Positions 1-12,308 of a stretch of DNA of 64,000 nt are shown here, one piece after another. Position 1 is the stretch's first letter; every line of letters begins with the position of its first letter. This DNA is from Nomia melanderi (taxonomy: Eukaryota; Arthropoda; Insecta; Hymenoptera; Halictidae), in the NCBI RefSeq assembly GCF_051020985.1, contig NC_135001.1, positions 11,897,896-11,961,895 on the forward strand, given 5' to 3'. Under the pieces are notes generated by a model. The model saw only the letters and a program-made list of their open reading frames with translations. It ran no database searches and was not told the origin of the DNA. The position numbers were made by a program, and so were the translations under genes.

Positions 1-1330
1 GATGTCCGCGCGGCGCCGTATCCAATCGGAGCAGGCGCTCGCGTTCGAAACGTGTTATTCTTTGCCTAGAGATTTCATCGTTGTCGTGTAAACTTTGAAC
101 CAACGATACGCGAAAAGCATCCTTTTCGCATTCGAGCTGTTACTTCGTGCTACAAGACCGCGTTTCTCTGGTCTTGAATCGATTGCAGAAATTGCCAGTC
201 ATTTTTTCGTTAGTTTCGTTTCTCGAAAGCTTCGACGTTTTTAACCGCGATGCATGTAATTCGATTGTCTTCCGTAATTTCTTTTCCTGTCCCTCTCCTT
301 TTCCCCTTTCCTTTTTAACAATTAAACGTTCAAAAATCGACGAAACGAATGTACGAATTGAAACTTACAGCGCTCGAAACAAAAATTCGACCAGGACTGC
401 TCAAGATGCATCAATTTTCGCATTTCTATGACGCGTGTATGAACCGTTTAGAAAATTGGACAGTCACTCGCGGTGTAATTTTACCCCGTCTATCGGTAGC
501 TATCGCCATCACACGATTCATTTCCATTTCGGTGAATTTATCTTTCTCTCTGCATTTATTTGAACTTTTCGTGCATTTTTACATTTATTTTCACTACTCA
601 TTATCACATATAGATGCGTTTTACGGGCGATACGTTCGACAATGGCTGTTGGTATTTTATCCTCGTTAAAGACGGAGATTGAAAGTTATTTTGAAAGTCA
701 GAAGGAAAATGAATGGGCTCGCAGGTTCACGAAATAAGGGGAGAAACAAATGGAAACACGCATGTATTTTCATTTCTCGCCCGAATACTCGTTAAAAGAA
801 TGGTCAAATTCCTATTTACGATGCTTAGTATACAGTTATTGTTTGTATGTATTGGTTTAGCAGTAACGTCGTCGGATTTTCCAAGATATCGCAAATATAT
901 AATGTCTAATGACCGTTTCGTTCGAAACGCTGAAAATTATACTGCCAAAATGGATGCTATTGCATTTAGACGAATTGAAGTGTTTTCTGTAATTCCGTTC
1001 AAACATACAGCATAGTTGTTTTGATATTACGTTTTTCTCAATGGCAACAATTACGATCGTTACACGCGTGTATACGCATAGTTTATTATATAACTTGAAA
1101 AATTAGAAAAAATGGGGCGACCAAACGATGTACACATAAACGCGTATGTTCTTCGGTTAAAAAAAAAATGCAACACGAATTGCAAATTTAAGTGCAAAAT
1201 TTTAGCAGCTCATCGAACGTTACACTGCTTCATGCACTGACCTGTGCATTCTTGGATCGATATTATTTTACTTACATAAACAACTGTAGATCAGTGTTGT
1301 GTAAAATGCTTTGAAATAAAAAATTTACCT

Positions 1331-1412
1331 GTATATATATATTTATATATATATACATTAAATTGTTTTAATATATATGTATGTAAGTGTGCATACATAT
1401 ATACATATATAT
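1331..1412. repeat. AT/TATG microsatellite cluster
   Basis: Several interrupted runs of alternating TA with TATG interruptions are visible directly. This is ordinary simple-sequence DNA in an AT-rich spacer. Confidence 0.8.
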
Positions 1413-1946
1413 TAAAGCTCATTTAAACGTGTATATGTACAATTATCTGTACATACCATGTTCATATTAAAAATTATACTATTTTTCAATTTCCCATTAG
1501 TTTTGTACGATACAATTTACTAGTTGAATAAGCTATCTATACTTTTGCTTGTTACTTCTTATAAACGAATCGGTGTGTCTTTGTTTTTTTATATATTATG
1601 TATACGCTAAGTATCTTTACCGAATGGACATATATTGATGTTCGTAGGTTTCATTCATAGTAAGTATATGCCGTATAAACGGTAACACATACTAATTCCG
1701 TCGCGTCACCGTCACGTCACGCAACGCACACAACGGAAGACCCCTCTTGTCCCTGTGCCTTCCCGGAGGTCTTCTTTCAAACAACGGACGGTATATACTT
1801 ACTTACATTTGTCCGTATTAACATTTCTCGTAACCTATTCGAGCATTCTAATTATATTAATTAATCTATCAACTTATGTGTTCTTTTTTACGGTGTTTTT
1901 AAGTAGACATTACATTCATTTGTTCGCGATATCCAAAGAAATGTCA

Positions 1947-2123
1947 CCGTAGTGACATTCTCCTCGCGTAAAGTTACCCCCTCCATACCTGTTCTCTCGT
2001 ATTGAACACTACATAGAACTGCTCACATGGCAGTCTCGGGCAGCTGCTTGAGTAGAGGTAGCGGGAGAACGCTGTTTCCGAGTTACTAACGTAAGGGAAG
2101 TAAGTTAGACACCTCTGGTTTAA
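1947..2123 (-). repeat. Dispersed repeat, copy 1 (inverted relative to copy 2)
   Basis: Read on the minus strand, this segment aligns along its length with 12110-12308 on the plus strand. Shared blocks in the same order are CAGAGGTGTC, AACTCGGAA/GACTCGGAA, GCTACCTCTACTCAAG, TGTAGTGTTCAATACGA, GGTATGGAG, GGGTAACTTT and GTCACTA. The CAGAGGTGTC end resembles hAT-type terminal repeats, but no matching inverted end was found, so the class is open. Confidence 0.75.
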
Positions 2124-2523
2124 ACGATCGAAGTTTATGGAAGGTAATATTACAGAAATAGATAGCCATTTCATCGTATATGTCAATATGTAAATAAATT
2201 TTTTGTACAAAAATATAATGAACCTTATTGCTAGAAGGTGTTGCGACGAGACAAAATTACAACGCTTCCTTCACTGTAAAAATATATTAATAAGTAATTG
2301 TATTTATTTACGGATACTGGTTACGTAAAAGAATAGCGATCTGTATATCGAAATATAAGGGATGCGTGAAACATAAATATTCGTATATATTACAGTCATT
2401 CTCGTACTGTACGCATATGACTTACGAGTACAGTTAACAGGAACAATAACACCTATTTATAAAATAAAGTTTTCACACATATATTATGTTGCATATATTA
2501 TTCCTAATCAGGTCTCTAAATAG

Positions 2524-5500
2524 TTACATATTGCAATCTTCACTGGAATCTACAGACTTTAAATCTCTTTGCTTTAATTTAACGTATTCTCCGCCCATAG
2601 CAACATTCGGATCTACTGATATCGCATCTGTGATTTTTTGTTCCGACAAATACATGTTGATTTTAATTAACGACGTATCTATTAAACCATTTTCAGATTG
2701 GTTCGCAATTAATTTTGATTTATCCGTTATACTTTCATCTTTCATATTTTTGTTTTGCTTAGAGCATTCATCATTGTTGTCTTTTACCGTAGAATTTCTT
2801 GTTAATCGTTCTGCATTTTTATCAAAAATATCACTTGCAACTTTGGTATCAGTTTTTTCAGAATTTACATTAACTTCACGTTTGTCACGTTCATGATTTT
2901 GTAAAATGTCTCTACGAATAGCTTGAACATTTTCTTCCGATCTGTTTCCTAATAAAACAGACACATTTTCCATTTTTGTTTGATTTCGCATTTTTAAAGC
3001 AATAGGTACGGAATATTCGTGTTGTGTTTTTCGATTTCTACTATTTAAAATCGATTTTTCTTGTGGGCTAGATGAAATGCCATCAGGTACATTATCACTT
3101 TTAGACAGATCTTTATTAGTATCATTATTATTTGCTAAGGGTGCATTTGGAGATGCAGACTTATAAATTTTTCGTTTTGTTAAAATATTTAAAATAGGAC
3201 CCTTCGGTAACTCTTCTGAATAAATATGTTCTTCTTTTGCAACTTCGATTACCTGTCGATCAATCGCCTGATATTTTGAAAATTTATGGCTCGCAACTTT
3301 GGTCAGAAAGGAATTTTTATTTTGAACGTTGGTTTCTACAATTTCTTCATTTCTCAATGGCTTAGCTTTAAGATATTCATCATTTTTCACCTCATTTAAT
3401 TGTTTGTTGAATACAGTTTTTTCCAATTTTGATTGCAAGGTTTCCTCATTGTTATCTTTTTTTGTTTTACTTAGGAATTCTTTATCTTGTACAACATTTG
3501 AAGTTCTAGAATTGTTGTTCCCTTGTAAAACAAATTTTTCATTGTATGTTTCCAATTTCCTTTCATTTTCTTTAAGCACTTGTATATCGTTTGTCATCTT
3601 TTGCTCTTGTTTACCACTCTCTTGGTATTGTTTTATCTTCTGATTTATGTTTTCAAGTTTTTTATGTGTTTCTGAAACCAATACATGAACAATTTCTGCA
3701 TCCGCAGCTAGCTCCGTTTCTTCTTTTTTAATGGCATCAGAATTTATGAGATTCTCATTCCTTTGTGTATCAATGAAATTATTCTTTTTCACTTCTACAA
3801 TAGTATTTTTCTCTGTTGGTTTCATTGTACTGAATTCTACGTCCAATGTTTTTATTTCATCCATGACGTTTTCAATTACTGGGGCAACAGTAGCTACTAT
3901 ATTTTCGCTAGGCTTTTGTGTTTCAAGAATCGGCTTTTCTGTAACAACAATACGCTCAACAGGAATCGGTGGTTCCTGCCGTACATCTTTCGACTGTACG
4001 TTCACCGATTTATCAAGAACATTCAAGTCTGGCAGCTGATCTATTTTCTCTAGAAATGTCATTTATATTATATTCTTATATATGCACGACATAAAATTAA
4101 TTACCTTTATTAAGAAATCCATTAATAATATTTAGTACCTTTAATATCTGGTAGAATCTCATGATTATGAGGAATATTTACAACTGCATTAAGATCATCT
4201 TTGTTTAAATTTAATTGCAAACTATTAATTTGATTGTGTGGTTTGCTTGTTGTTATTGATACCTTTGTATTACTCGATTCTTCCAAAGCATACAAGTTTG
4301 CATATGTACTCAGAATCATAATACAAATACCGATAAATAAAATGATCTAAGTAATATACAGATAAAACAATGTATAAATAAAATACACTAGCAATGATAA
4401 ATGCATTTAGCAATCCTACCTGTGCCAGTAGTCTTTCATTAGTATGTTTGCTACTAATCGATATAAAAAATATTGCTGGGAAGATCAAGCATATCATAAC
4501 TCCAATTGTGGATCCCACTAAACCAAGAACAAACTCTATATTTGGTATTAAAATACCAGTAACCAATGAAACAGCTACAATTGCTATGGTAAGACATCTG
4601 AACCTTGATTCCGGTAAATAATTTACAGATGGTTCGTGACTATACACCTGTAAGGAATTATATTTCAATTAGTAACCAATACTGTATTATTATTGCATAT
4701 AACTGCGTTTTATACAAACCTTACGAAATAAGAGAGAATTTAAACTCGCACGACATGGGAAAATGACTAGGGGGAAGCTAAATGCAATAGAGAACACAAA
4801 ACCCATTTTGATCATTTCAGATGACAAACTAGGTTCAAAGCTCATTAATACATTGCCTGAAAATTACATATTGCATCACACTTAACAGTACCTGAAGGGA
4901 TAATATGTATTTTAAATTTTTAAAGTACCTGTAAAAGGTTGAGTACAAAATGCAATATATCCAAAAAATCCAACACAGAGATACACAATGGTGCATATAT
5001 TTAATGCACCACGTACAACCTCATTCATTTTTTCCAAAGAGACATTTGGAATAGTTTCATATATTTCAAATAATTGAGTCTGGCAGAATAAAGCCATAGA
5101 AAAAATAGGTATACATTGTAATATACCAGACGGTCTCCAATAATATACATGCTCATACCAATCTCCAGCAAAGATATGTTGCATTGACTCTGTCACTATC
5201 TAAAAGAAGAAAATACTAATTAATCGATGAATTAAAACTTTATACGGAATGAAAAAGATTGTTTACCTTTAATACAAGACAAAGATAAAATATAATTGTA
5301 GCGGTACAAAGGCTGGACAAACTATCAATGTTTCGAAGTAATCCCAAAGGTAAAACTATGAAAATACTTGTTGTTACAAGCAAACTAGTTCTAATATCTT
5401 CTGGACTTTTGTTTAATACTTTTCCTACTATTTGTGGTCCTAAATCACCCATAATAACAAAAAAGGCGATGCATGTTCCCACAAGAAATCCAATGATAAA

Positions 5501-5755
5501 CAATTCCACCAAGAATTTTCCCATGTGACCAAACGCGTGAAATGCCAAAAGTTCAAAATTTCTTCTTCTCGACATCACAGCAGACTTAATAAGGAAATGA
5601 CATGCAAGTCGAGATAAAAGGCTACTTAACAGTAAAACCAAAGTAGCCAACATAATACCGCATTGCTTAAAACAGAATGGCATAGCAAGAACGCTTACTC
5701 CAATGATACTGTTTGCAAGAGTCATAACATGTGATAACTGAGAAATCATTTTCAT
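2524..5755 (-). CDS. SLC38A10-like putative sodium-coupled neutral amino acid transporter
   Basis: Six exons on the minus strand: 5755-5267, 5199-4929, 4856-4720, 4647-4420, 4346-4139 and 4049-2524. They sum to 2859 nt (952 aa). The first part is a polytopic amino acid/auxin permease-type transporter. Its start carries GVSVLAMPFCFKQCGI, nearly identical to the first transmembrane region of SLC38A10, followed by MGDLGPQIVGK and ILIPNIEFVLGLVGSTIG. The last helix is made by joining exons 4 and 5 (LLAQ to IILFIGICIMILS). The final 1.5-kb exon encodes a hydrophilic, Lys/Glu/Asn-rich cytoplasmic tail of about 500 residues, as in family member A10, where the tail is long but poorly conserved. The start is the first ATG of the conserved N-terminus. 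Substrate specificity cannot be read from sequence; neutral amino acid transport is inferred from the family. Confidence 0.9.
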
Positions 5756-7975
5756 AGATGTATATGAATCTAAAGGGATTAAAATTTATAACGAAACTTG
5801 CATTGACCGATCGATCGAAACTTTTTGGGTGTTTTATATATAACAATCGTTAGATTCGTCTCATTCGAATAAACAATATTATGCTGTTTGACGATAATAT
5901 TAACTTATGTGTAAACTACAGTCAGTCATGCATCGTTTTCATGTTTTAACACACAAGCTTGCTCGAATATAAGGTTAGAATTGCAGTTTCGTTATTTAAT
6001 TTCGTACCACCGACGGGACTACGTGTAGAACGAATGGTATAATTCGTTATCATATTGGACGTATCGAAGTTGCTCTCCGACCGTTATACTTTTGATAAGA
6101 CACACCTCTTGTAATCAAAATTGTAAAAAAGCATAGAGCAACCTTTCGACTTCTCAAGATTACCACCATTTTGATAGAACAGAACACGCGCTCCACTAAG
6201 TCGCGTGGCGAGAAAAGTTAACACACTAATACACGCGGTAGATTTCTTTATTTTTTATTATAAATATTTAAAAACATTTGTGTTATTCATGTCTGGACAT
6301 AAATAAATAAATATATATATATATATATATGTATCGGTATGTGTGTATGTTTGTGTGACCTGTGTGTGTACGTGTGTGCATGTGTTTTGTTTATATATAT
6401 ATATTTATACATATATATCGTAATTGATCTATCTCAAATCGACTTAGATATACGTAATATTATATTGAATTTGTCTTTGCGTGGTGATGGATAATTAATT
6501 ACAAGTAATGGTAGTAATTACAACTAGATCAATCGACATATTTCTCTTTCGATCTGTCGTCGTACAATTTGATAAGTTTAGTTTTCTTCTGAAATATTCT
6601 TGAGGCTTAAAGATTTCAATTTTATATACACAAAGTTCTCAATTTTTTTTTTATTCTCGCGTCAAGTTCTACCGAAACGCGTTTGGAGGGTAACACTATT
6701 TCTTTTTTCCATTTCTTTCTTTTCTGAACAAGAATGTTTTTACAATTTTAATACAGAAATATAAATCGAGCAAATCATATTCGTAATATTAAACACTTAA
6801 AATTACTTCTGGTTAAGTTATAATCAAAGTTCTACAATCTACACCCGAATTTAGTATGTTCATTGACCGTTTTTCCTAATTTCATCAAACTTTCTTCTTC
6901 ATTGATTAGATCAACTTCTCTCATATAAAATAAAATACTTTATATATCAAAAAGAATATCGTTATGTAGTTATATATGTATATGTATATGTATTATTGCA
7001 TGTAAGATTTCGTTTAAACCTCATTCTTTGTTATGTACAAGAATAGGAAGCAAAAAAATTTGTTAATCCATAATACTTGCTCGCGGTACAGTCACTTTTT
7101 CGATTTTAGATCACGCATAATTAACGATTTTATCAAGATCACATTGCGAGTAATGGTTAAGAAGAAATGGGACACGTACCGTCCAAAATGTTACTAATAA
7201 TTTTTATGTATTTACTTGATTCATCACGACGTACTAATTGTAAATCTGACATATCTTGAAGTATCGTCTGTCATTATTCTATGATTTCATTGGAAGCGTC
7301 GAATGAATGTTATAAAATATAGTTTTCATCTCGGTGAAAATTGTCTTATTAATTAATGTTCCTGCTTTCATTTGACTGACTCAGTGGGTACATTCGTTGG
7401 TATACGTGGATATGAAAATGGTTTTAATCAAATCACAAAATTAGACAGACTGTTCAAGATACTATTCAATTCGAAAAATATTTCAAGAGTCGATCATTCG
7501 GTGAACTGTTAATTTAAGAATATCGGAAAACGTCTGTAAATTTAATAAGTCAGCAATTAAAATTGCAGAGCGCTTGGAGTCAATTACACGCTCATACGTG
7601 TACGCGATAACAATGTCGCTTACCACGAATTCAATCAATGCATGCTAATATTTCCATCGAAACGCAAGAATTCTGAATCAGAATAATGAAAATTTCGAAT
7701 CGTATACTGAGTTCGAGGCAGCGAACATCGTTTTGTTTCATGACTTAAGTTACCTATACTTATCTATACTTGATTTAAATAAGGACTTTTTCCAATTTCT
7801 TAAATGTTCAACAGATAGACATTTATCAGGGATTCGCCCCGCCATCTTTCTTCGTTTCTTCGTTTGTAATATTTCCTTTCTCGTCTTTTTCATTTTCTGT
7901 AAAATATTCAGTTCAAAATCTTGTTGTAAAAGTACAAATAAAAGTAGACTCGTACGTAGCGAGATACGCATACGT
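5756..7975. other. Intergenic: transporter 5' flank and Rpd3 3' flank
   Basis: No coding region is supported. The low-numbered side is the promoter side of the transporter. The high-numbered side, below the Rpd3 stop at 7976, is probably Rpd3 3' UTR. Interrupted TA microsatellites with TG runs lie at about 6306-6415. A short minus-strand open frame at 7750-7971 is Lys-rich and sits immediately after the Rpd3 stop; it is most simply UTR. Confidence 0.6.
6306..6415. repeat. TA/TG microsatellites
   Basis: Two TA runs flank a stretch of TGTG/TGTA words. Seen directly; nothing else is supported. Confidence 0.8.
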
Positions 7976-10900
7976 TTATGTACCTTTTGGTTCTGATTTT
8001 ATGTCTTCTTCTTTTTTGAGATCACCCTCTATGCCTTCTTGACCTTTCTCTAAACGTGGTCGTTTTCGGGAACCCTAATTGAAAGAAATTACAGTTTCAT
8101 TGTATGCATGAATATATGTAAGTCACATGTATTATTAGATAGAACGAAAGAAAAACGAAAAAAAAAACAAAAAACGAAAAAATAGTAAACTGTTTATGTC
8201 TGCAGAAATAGAATTTGTTACCTTAAATGATCTATTGTCTCTTCGCCCTCCTTCTCCTTCCTCCTCACTATCACTATATTCGTTCTCATGTTGTATCCTT
8301 TTATCCAGATCTCGTTGTGGTAATCGTTCATCTGGATTTACTTTTTCCTCAGCCTCTGAATCTTCGATAACCGCACCATCTTCTGGGATGGGTTGAACTT
8401 GTACGCCTGGTGCATGTGGTAACATTCGCAAGTTTTCAAATAATCTGGTTCTACAATACATTTGAAAAATATGAAATAAGGAATACTTTCTACAAAATAA
8501 ATGCTTACAATTTATGTGTCAAATATTTCGATATAACATACTTAATTTTTTCAAGATATTCAGGTGTGTTTTGGTTCGCCATATTCGAAGGACTAATGTG
8601 CAGTTTAAAATCAGGTCCAAAGTATTCAAAATAATCGTTATACGGTAACTCATTCGCAATTTCGGAACCGAGAGCTACCGATGTTTCGTACGTCCAACAT
8701 CTCGAGACATTTCTTATTGTATATCCACCACCACCGACCATTAAAAACGGCAAATTGTATTTCTTCACAAATTCAACACATTTACCATGACCTCTAACTG
8801 TTAAGTTAAAGCAACCCAATCTATCTCCTATAAAAAATTCATAACAAATTAAAACAAATTAAAACAATTAACAAATTAAAATGTGATGTGATTTTTACAA
8901 AGTTATGCATATGCATAAGTTATACCTGTCAAGGAATCAGCACCACATTGTAAAACAACAGCAGAAGGTTGAAAAGTTTCCATCACTTTAGAAATAATAG
9001 GTACAAATATTGACTCATAACTTTCGTCGTCCATCCCATCTCTTAGCGGGATATTGACTGCATAATATTTTCCCTGTTTAAAAAGAATAATGTATCATTG
9101 TGCCACTATATAAAAAGCAACTACTAGTATTTAGTTTTTAACAAATTTTTCACCTTTCCTGCACCAATATCACGGAGATCGCCTGTACCAGGAAAATATT
9201 CACCATATTTATGGAAAGAAACTGTCATCACCCTATCGGTGGTATAAAAAGCTTCCTCTACACCATCTCCATGATGAACATCAATATCAATATATAAAAC
9301 TCTTTGATGATACTTGAGCAGTTCCAGGATTCCCAAAACAATATCATTTACATAACAAAAGCCAGATGCTTCACTCTTTTTGGCGTGATGTAATCCTCCC
9401 CCCCAATTTATACATATTTCAGAAGCTTGTTTATTAAGTTTCACAGCAGCAGCTACAGAACCACCCGCTGATAATTGACAAAACTCGTATAAACCATCAA
9501 AAACTGGGCAATCTTCTCCTACATTAACTGTGAAAAGATCAAATTATATTTAGGAAAATTTGCCTCCAGCTACAATACTATTTGTGTGTTAATTATAACA
9601 CTTAATTAATACAGATATTTGTGTAACCTTACATCTTTGCATTTGTTTGTTATATTCGGACATGTTATCAGGCCTTATGGATCTTAAAAACCTAATATAT
9701 TCATCACTGTGAAATTTTGTCATTTCATCTGCAGTAGCTTTATGAGGTCGCTAGATAAAAAAGAAAAGTAAAATTATTTAAACACGGTAATGAATTGTAT
9801 AATTAAATATATTCAATATTAAATACATAGATCTATAACTATAACTATATCTATATCTATATCTATATCTATATCTATATCTATATCTATATCTATATCT
9901 ATATCTCTATCTATATCTATATCTACATCTATAACTATAACTATAACTAAATCAAGTATTCTTACATATATCTCCATTTTCCTGTAGAGACCATAATTGA
10001 GAAGTAAATTATGTGTCATCCTTATACGATGTGGCTTCATAGGATGTCCTTGCCCATAGTAGTAATTGCCTATATCACCTAAAGCAAGGTTTTGCATTTT
10101 CATTTGTATCATTTTATTACAAAAATACACAAATGGTGAGGCAGCTTAGCTTTAAATCATTTCAATGATCTTAGCCGTGTAAAAAAATACACTAATGTCT
10201 ATGTTGCTAGGAATGTACGGTCAGCCGAAATATACTTGAGAATCTTTCGCGTAACTAGTAAAAAAGAATATTATCCTTAATAGAAATGATTAAAGCTATT
10301 CCGCTTTTCGAAAATTTGAAGTAATTATAAGGTAACTGTGTAATTTTACGTCCTTGTGTTCATATTTACTAAAAATTTTATACAATTTCAGAATAGCTCG
10401 CCATAACCTACAATTACTTTGATATGATCAGGATATTGACATTTTTTTTACCGAAAAGACTTCAATATTGAATAAAATCAACTATAACGAAAAAAATAAT
10501 TCCTGCAATACTTAGTTGCTGGATGAATACAACTTATAATTCATGATTTGTTATTATAATGTCGGTTTGCTATGAAATTTTGATGCTTAAATATAACCGA
10601 CACATCGTGGTCTGGTGAAAACGAATTTAAAATTAAATTAAGTTTAATATGTTTCCCTTGGAATCGATCAGAAAAATGGCAAGGAAAATTAAGCGATAGC
10701 GGAACGGTAAATATATAGATAGGTACATAAAGCCGACGCTCTTTCTTCGTTCAAGTACGGTAGCACGAAGCTTTACCTGTGAATCTTTCGTGTTAGCGCT
10801 CCTAAAACCGTACAAGAAGGTAGAAAGAACGATAGAAATATCAAGTATCCCGAACAAAAAAAATGTTCCATGAAGTCTTAAGAATATGAGATTTCATTAG

Positions 10901-11109
10901 TACGGAAATGCTTTAAATTTCATAATTGGATATGAAAAGAATCTGTTGTAGGCGACACAAACGCGGATAGCACAAACACATTTTGACAATCTCTTCGTGC
11001 GTGTATAATGTTTTCGCGGGATCATGAATTATTAGAAAATTTTCTAATTCTTCCACTCACTGTCATAGTAGTAGCAAACACGCTTCTTGCTGTGAGGTAA
11101 AGTTGACAT
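7976..11109 (-). CDS. Rpd3: Class I histone deacetylase (Rpd3/HDAC1 orthologue)
   Basis: Eight exons on the minus strand: 11109-11061, 10078-9966, 9750-9633, 9527-9154, 9073-8926, 8827-8542, 8450-8222 and 8074-7976. They total 1416 nt (471 aa). Exon 1 is short and out of frame with the longer open frames near it: it encodes MSTLPHSKKRVCYYYD, and joining its last base to exon 2 gives YYYDSDIGNYYYGQGHPMKP. Catalytic features are intact: the His pair in GGGLHHAKKSEASGF, zinc ligands in DIDVHHGDGVEEAF and GADSLTGDRLG, and the catalytic Tyr in GGGGYTIRNVSRCW. The C-terminus has the acidic tail EYSDSEEEGEGGRRDNRSFK and a short basic/acidic end. The product removes acetyl groups from histone lysines as the catalytic core of nuclear Sin3, NuRD and CoREST complexes (family knowledge). 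It could end slightly differently, because a possible donor overlaps the last codons. Confidence 0.97.
9838..9950. repeat. Hexanucleotide array (TATCTA)n in Rpd3 intron 2
   Basis: About 110 bp of near-perfect TATCTA repeats, flanked by short CTATAA variants, lies just upstream (gene sense: downstream) of the exon 2 donor. It is inside the intron between exons 2 and 3. It creates an open minus-strand reading with alternating Asp/Ile, which is not real protein. Confidence 0.95.
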
Positions 11110-11220
11110 TTTAACCGATTTCTTTCTGGTAAATAGGAAAATATCTGATATGAATCAAACGCGGACCGCGGAGTGTCGCGGCACCCACCGACAGAACACA
11201 GCGTCACTAGATCTGTCGTT

Positions 11221-11232
11221 TGCGCATGCGCA
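11221..11232. promoter_or_regulatory. NRF-1 / Ewg-type palindromic site
   Basis: TGCGCATGCGCA is a perfect 12-bp palindrome identical to the consensus of NRF-1 (Ewg in Drosophila). It lies 112 bp upstream of the Rpd3 start codon, a typical distance for a housekeeping promoter. Binding is inference. Confidence 0.55.
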
Positions 11233-11816
11233 ATACTCAGTAGTTAAACTTTCAAAGTTTTAGTACAGGTGTCGTTTTTGCTTAAAACCAAACTTAACCA
11301 TAAAACGAATGATGTTGAGAATAGAGACGTTGTTACCTAAAATTATAGCAATGAGTAGCTTCGAATATCAACCTAAACCTAGAATGTTTTGTTGCGTTAC
11401 GCCGTTCGCGGTTAGGGAAAATTTAGGGAACTTTACGTGGGTAAAGTGCCCGTGGTGTACTAAGGTACTCTGCTCGTGGCGCGTGAAATAAAACTTATAC
11501 TTTTGGTTGTGGAAATTTCGACTTCTGCTTTATTTCTGAGTTTATAAGTAGGTTAAACGTTCGAGGTTTGAAATCGTTCTGCTTTTTCGTTGTAAATCTC
11601 GCTCGTTGTCGGCTCGCATCCCCTCTTCACTGGTCCTGTTTTCTCCTTCCGAGTCTCCTTGGGCCAATGGTGGAGGAGATCTGGTTAATGCGCGAACGAT
11701 TCCATGCGCATATGCTGAGAGAAAGCGCGGGACCCAGAGAAACACACAATGTTCTCGTAAAAGCGAACGCGTCGACAGCTAACAATCGAATTCGCCAAAG
11801 TGAGGACCGGATGTAA

Positions 11817-11822
11817 CACGTG
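11817..11822. promoter_or_regulatory. CACGTG E-box in divergent promoter interval
   Basis: A canonical palindromic E-box within ACACGTGACC sits between the two head-to-head genes. Six bases alone are weak evidence; context raises it slightly. Confidence 0.25.
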
Positions 11823-12109
11823 ACCTTTTGAAGAGAATTTATGGCCCCTTACAATGTATCTGGTTTGCTGAAGTGAGGACCAAAGATGATTCTAGCTGAA
11901 AATAACAATTCTCTAGTTTCCGACTTCCTCTTAGCTCGGCCGTCCGCGTTGAGTGTTTTACAATAATATACTGTGTCTATAATGTTCTCGCTAAACCGTT
12001 CGTAGTTCCCTCTCAATTTATGAGCTTCCACCACGGAACGCAGCTGCAGCTATCCTTGCCTGGCGTTACCGTCGTACCGTGCCTATCCATTCACGCGATA
12101 GCGTTATAG

Positions 12110-12308
12110 TTTAATGCAGAGGTGTCGAATTGCTAGTGACATGCTCCCGTCATGCTAGTGACTCGGAACAGTTTCTCTCGCTACCTCTACTCAAGGAGTT
12201 GCTTAAGATTGTAAGGAAGTTGTGAGCAGTTTTATGTAGTGTTCAATACGACAGGTAAAGGTAGGTATGGAGTGGGTAACTTTTCGTAAGGGAAATGTCA
12301 CTATGGTG
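12110..12308 (+). repeat. Dispersed repeat, copy 2
   Basis: Partner of 1947-2123 in opposite orientation about 10 kb away. It begins with a CAGAGGTGTC block and contains GCTACCTCTACTCAAG and TGTAGTGTTCAATACGA. It carries an extra roughly 20-bp internal segment, including GCTAGTGAC twice, that copy 1 lacks. It lies in the spacer 5' of MCMBP. Confidence 0.75.

Larger units (their letters stand above)
1..2523. other. Intergenic, AT-rich, no supported gene
   Basis: No open frame here resembles a known family; those present are short and AT-rich. The stretch holds an AT microsatellite (1331-1412) and one copy of a dispersed repeat (1947-2123). The part just below 2524 is probably the 3' UTR of the minus-strand transporter; an AATAAA on the minus strand lies at 2303-2308. 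Confidence 0.6.

Noticed and set aside
7750..7971. Additional C-terminal exon of Rpd3
   Set aside because: Lys-rich frame lacks a clear acceptor and family similarity; the in-frame TAA at 7976-7978 gives a normal-length HDAC1.
9819..10130. Rpd3 N-terminus as MYFCNKMIQMKMQNLALGDIG with an Asp-Ile repeat downstream
   Set aside because: The N-terminal part is intron before a clear CTTTAG acceptor, and the Asp-Ile part is the TATCTA array after the donor.
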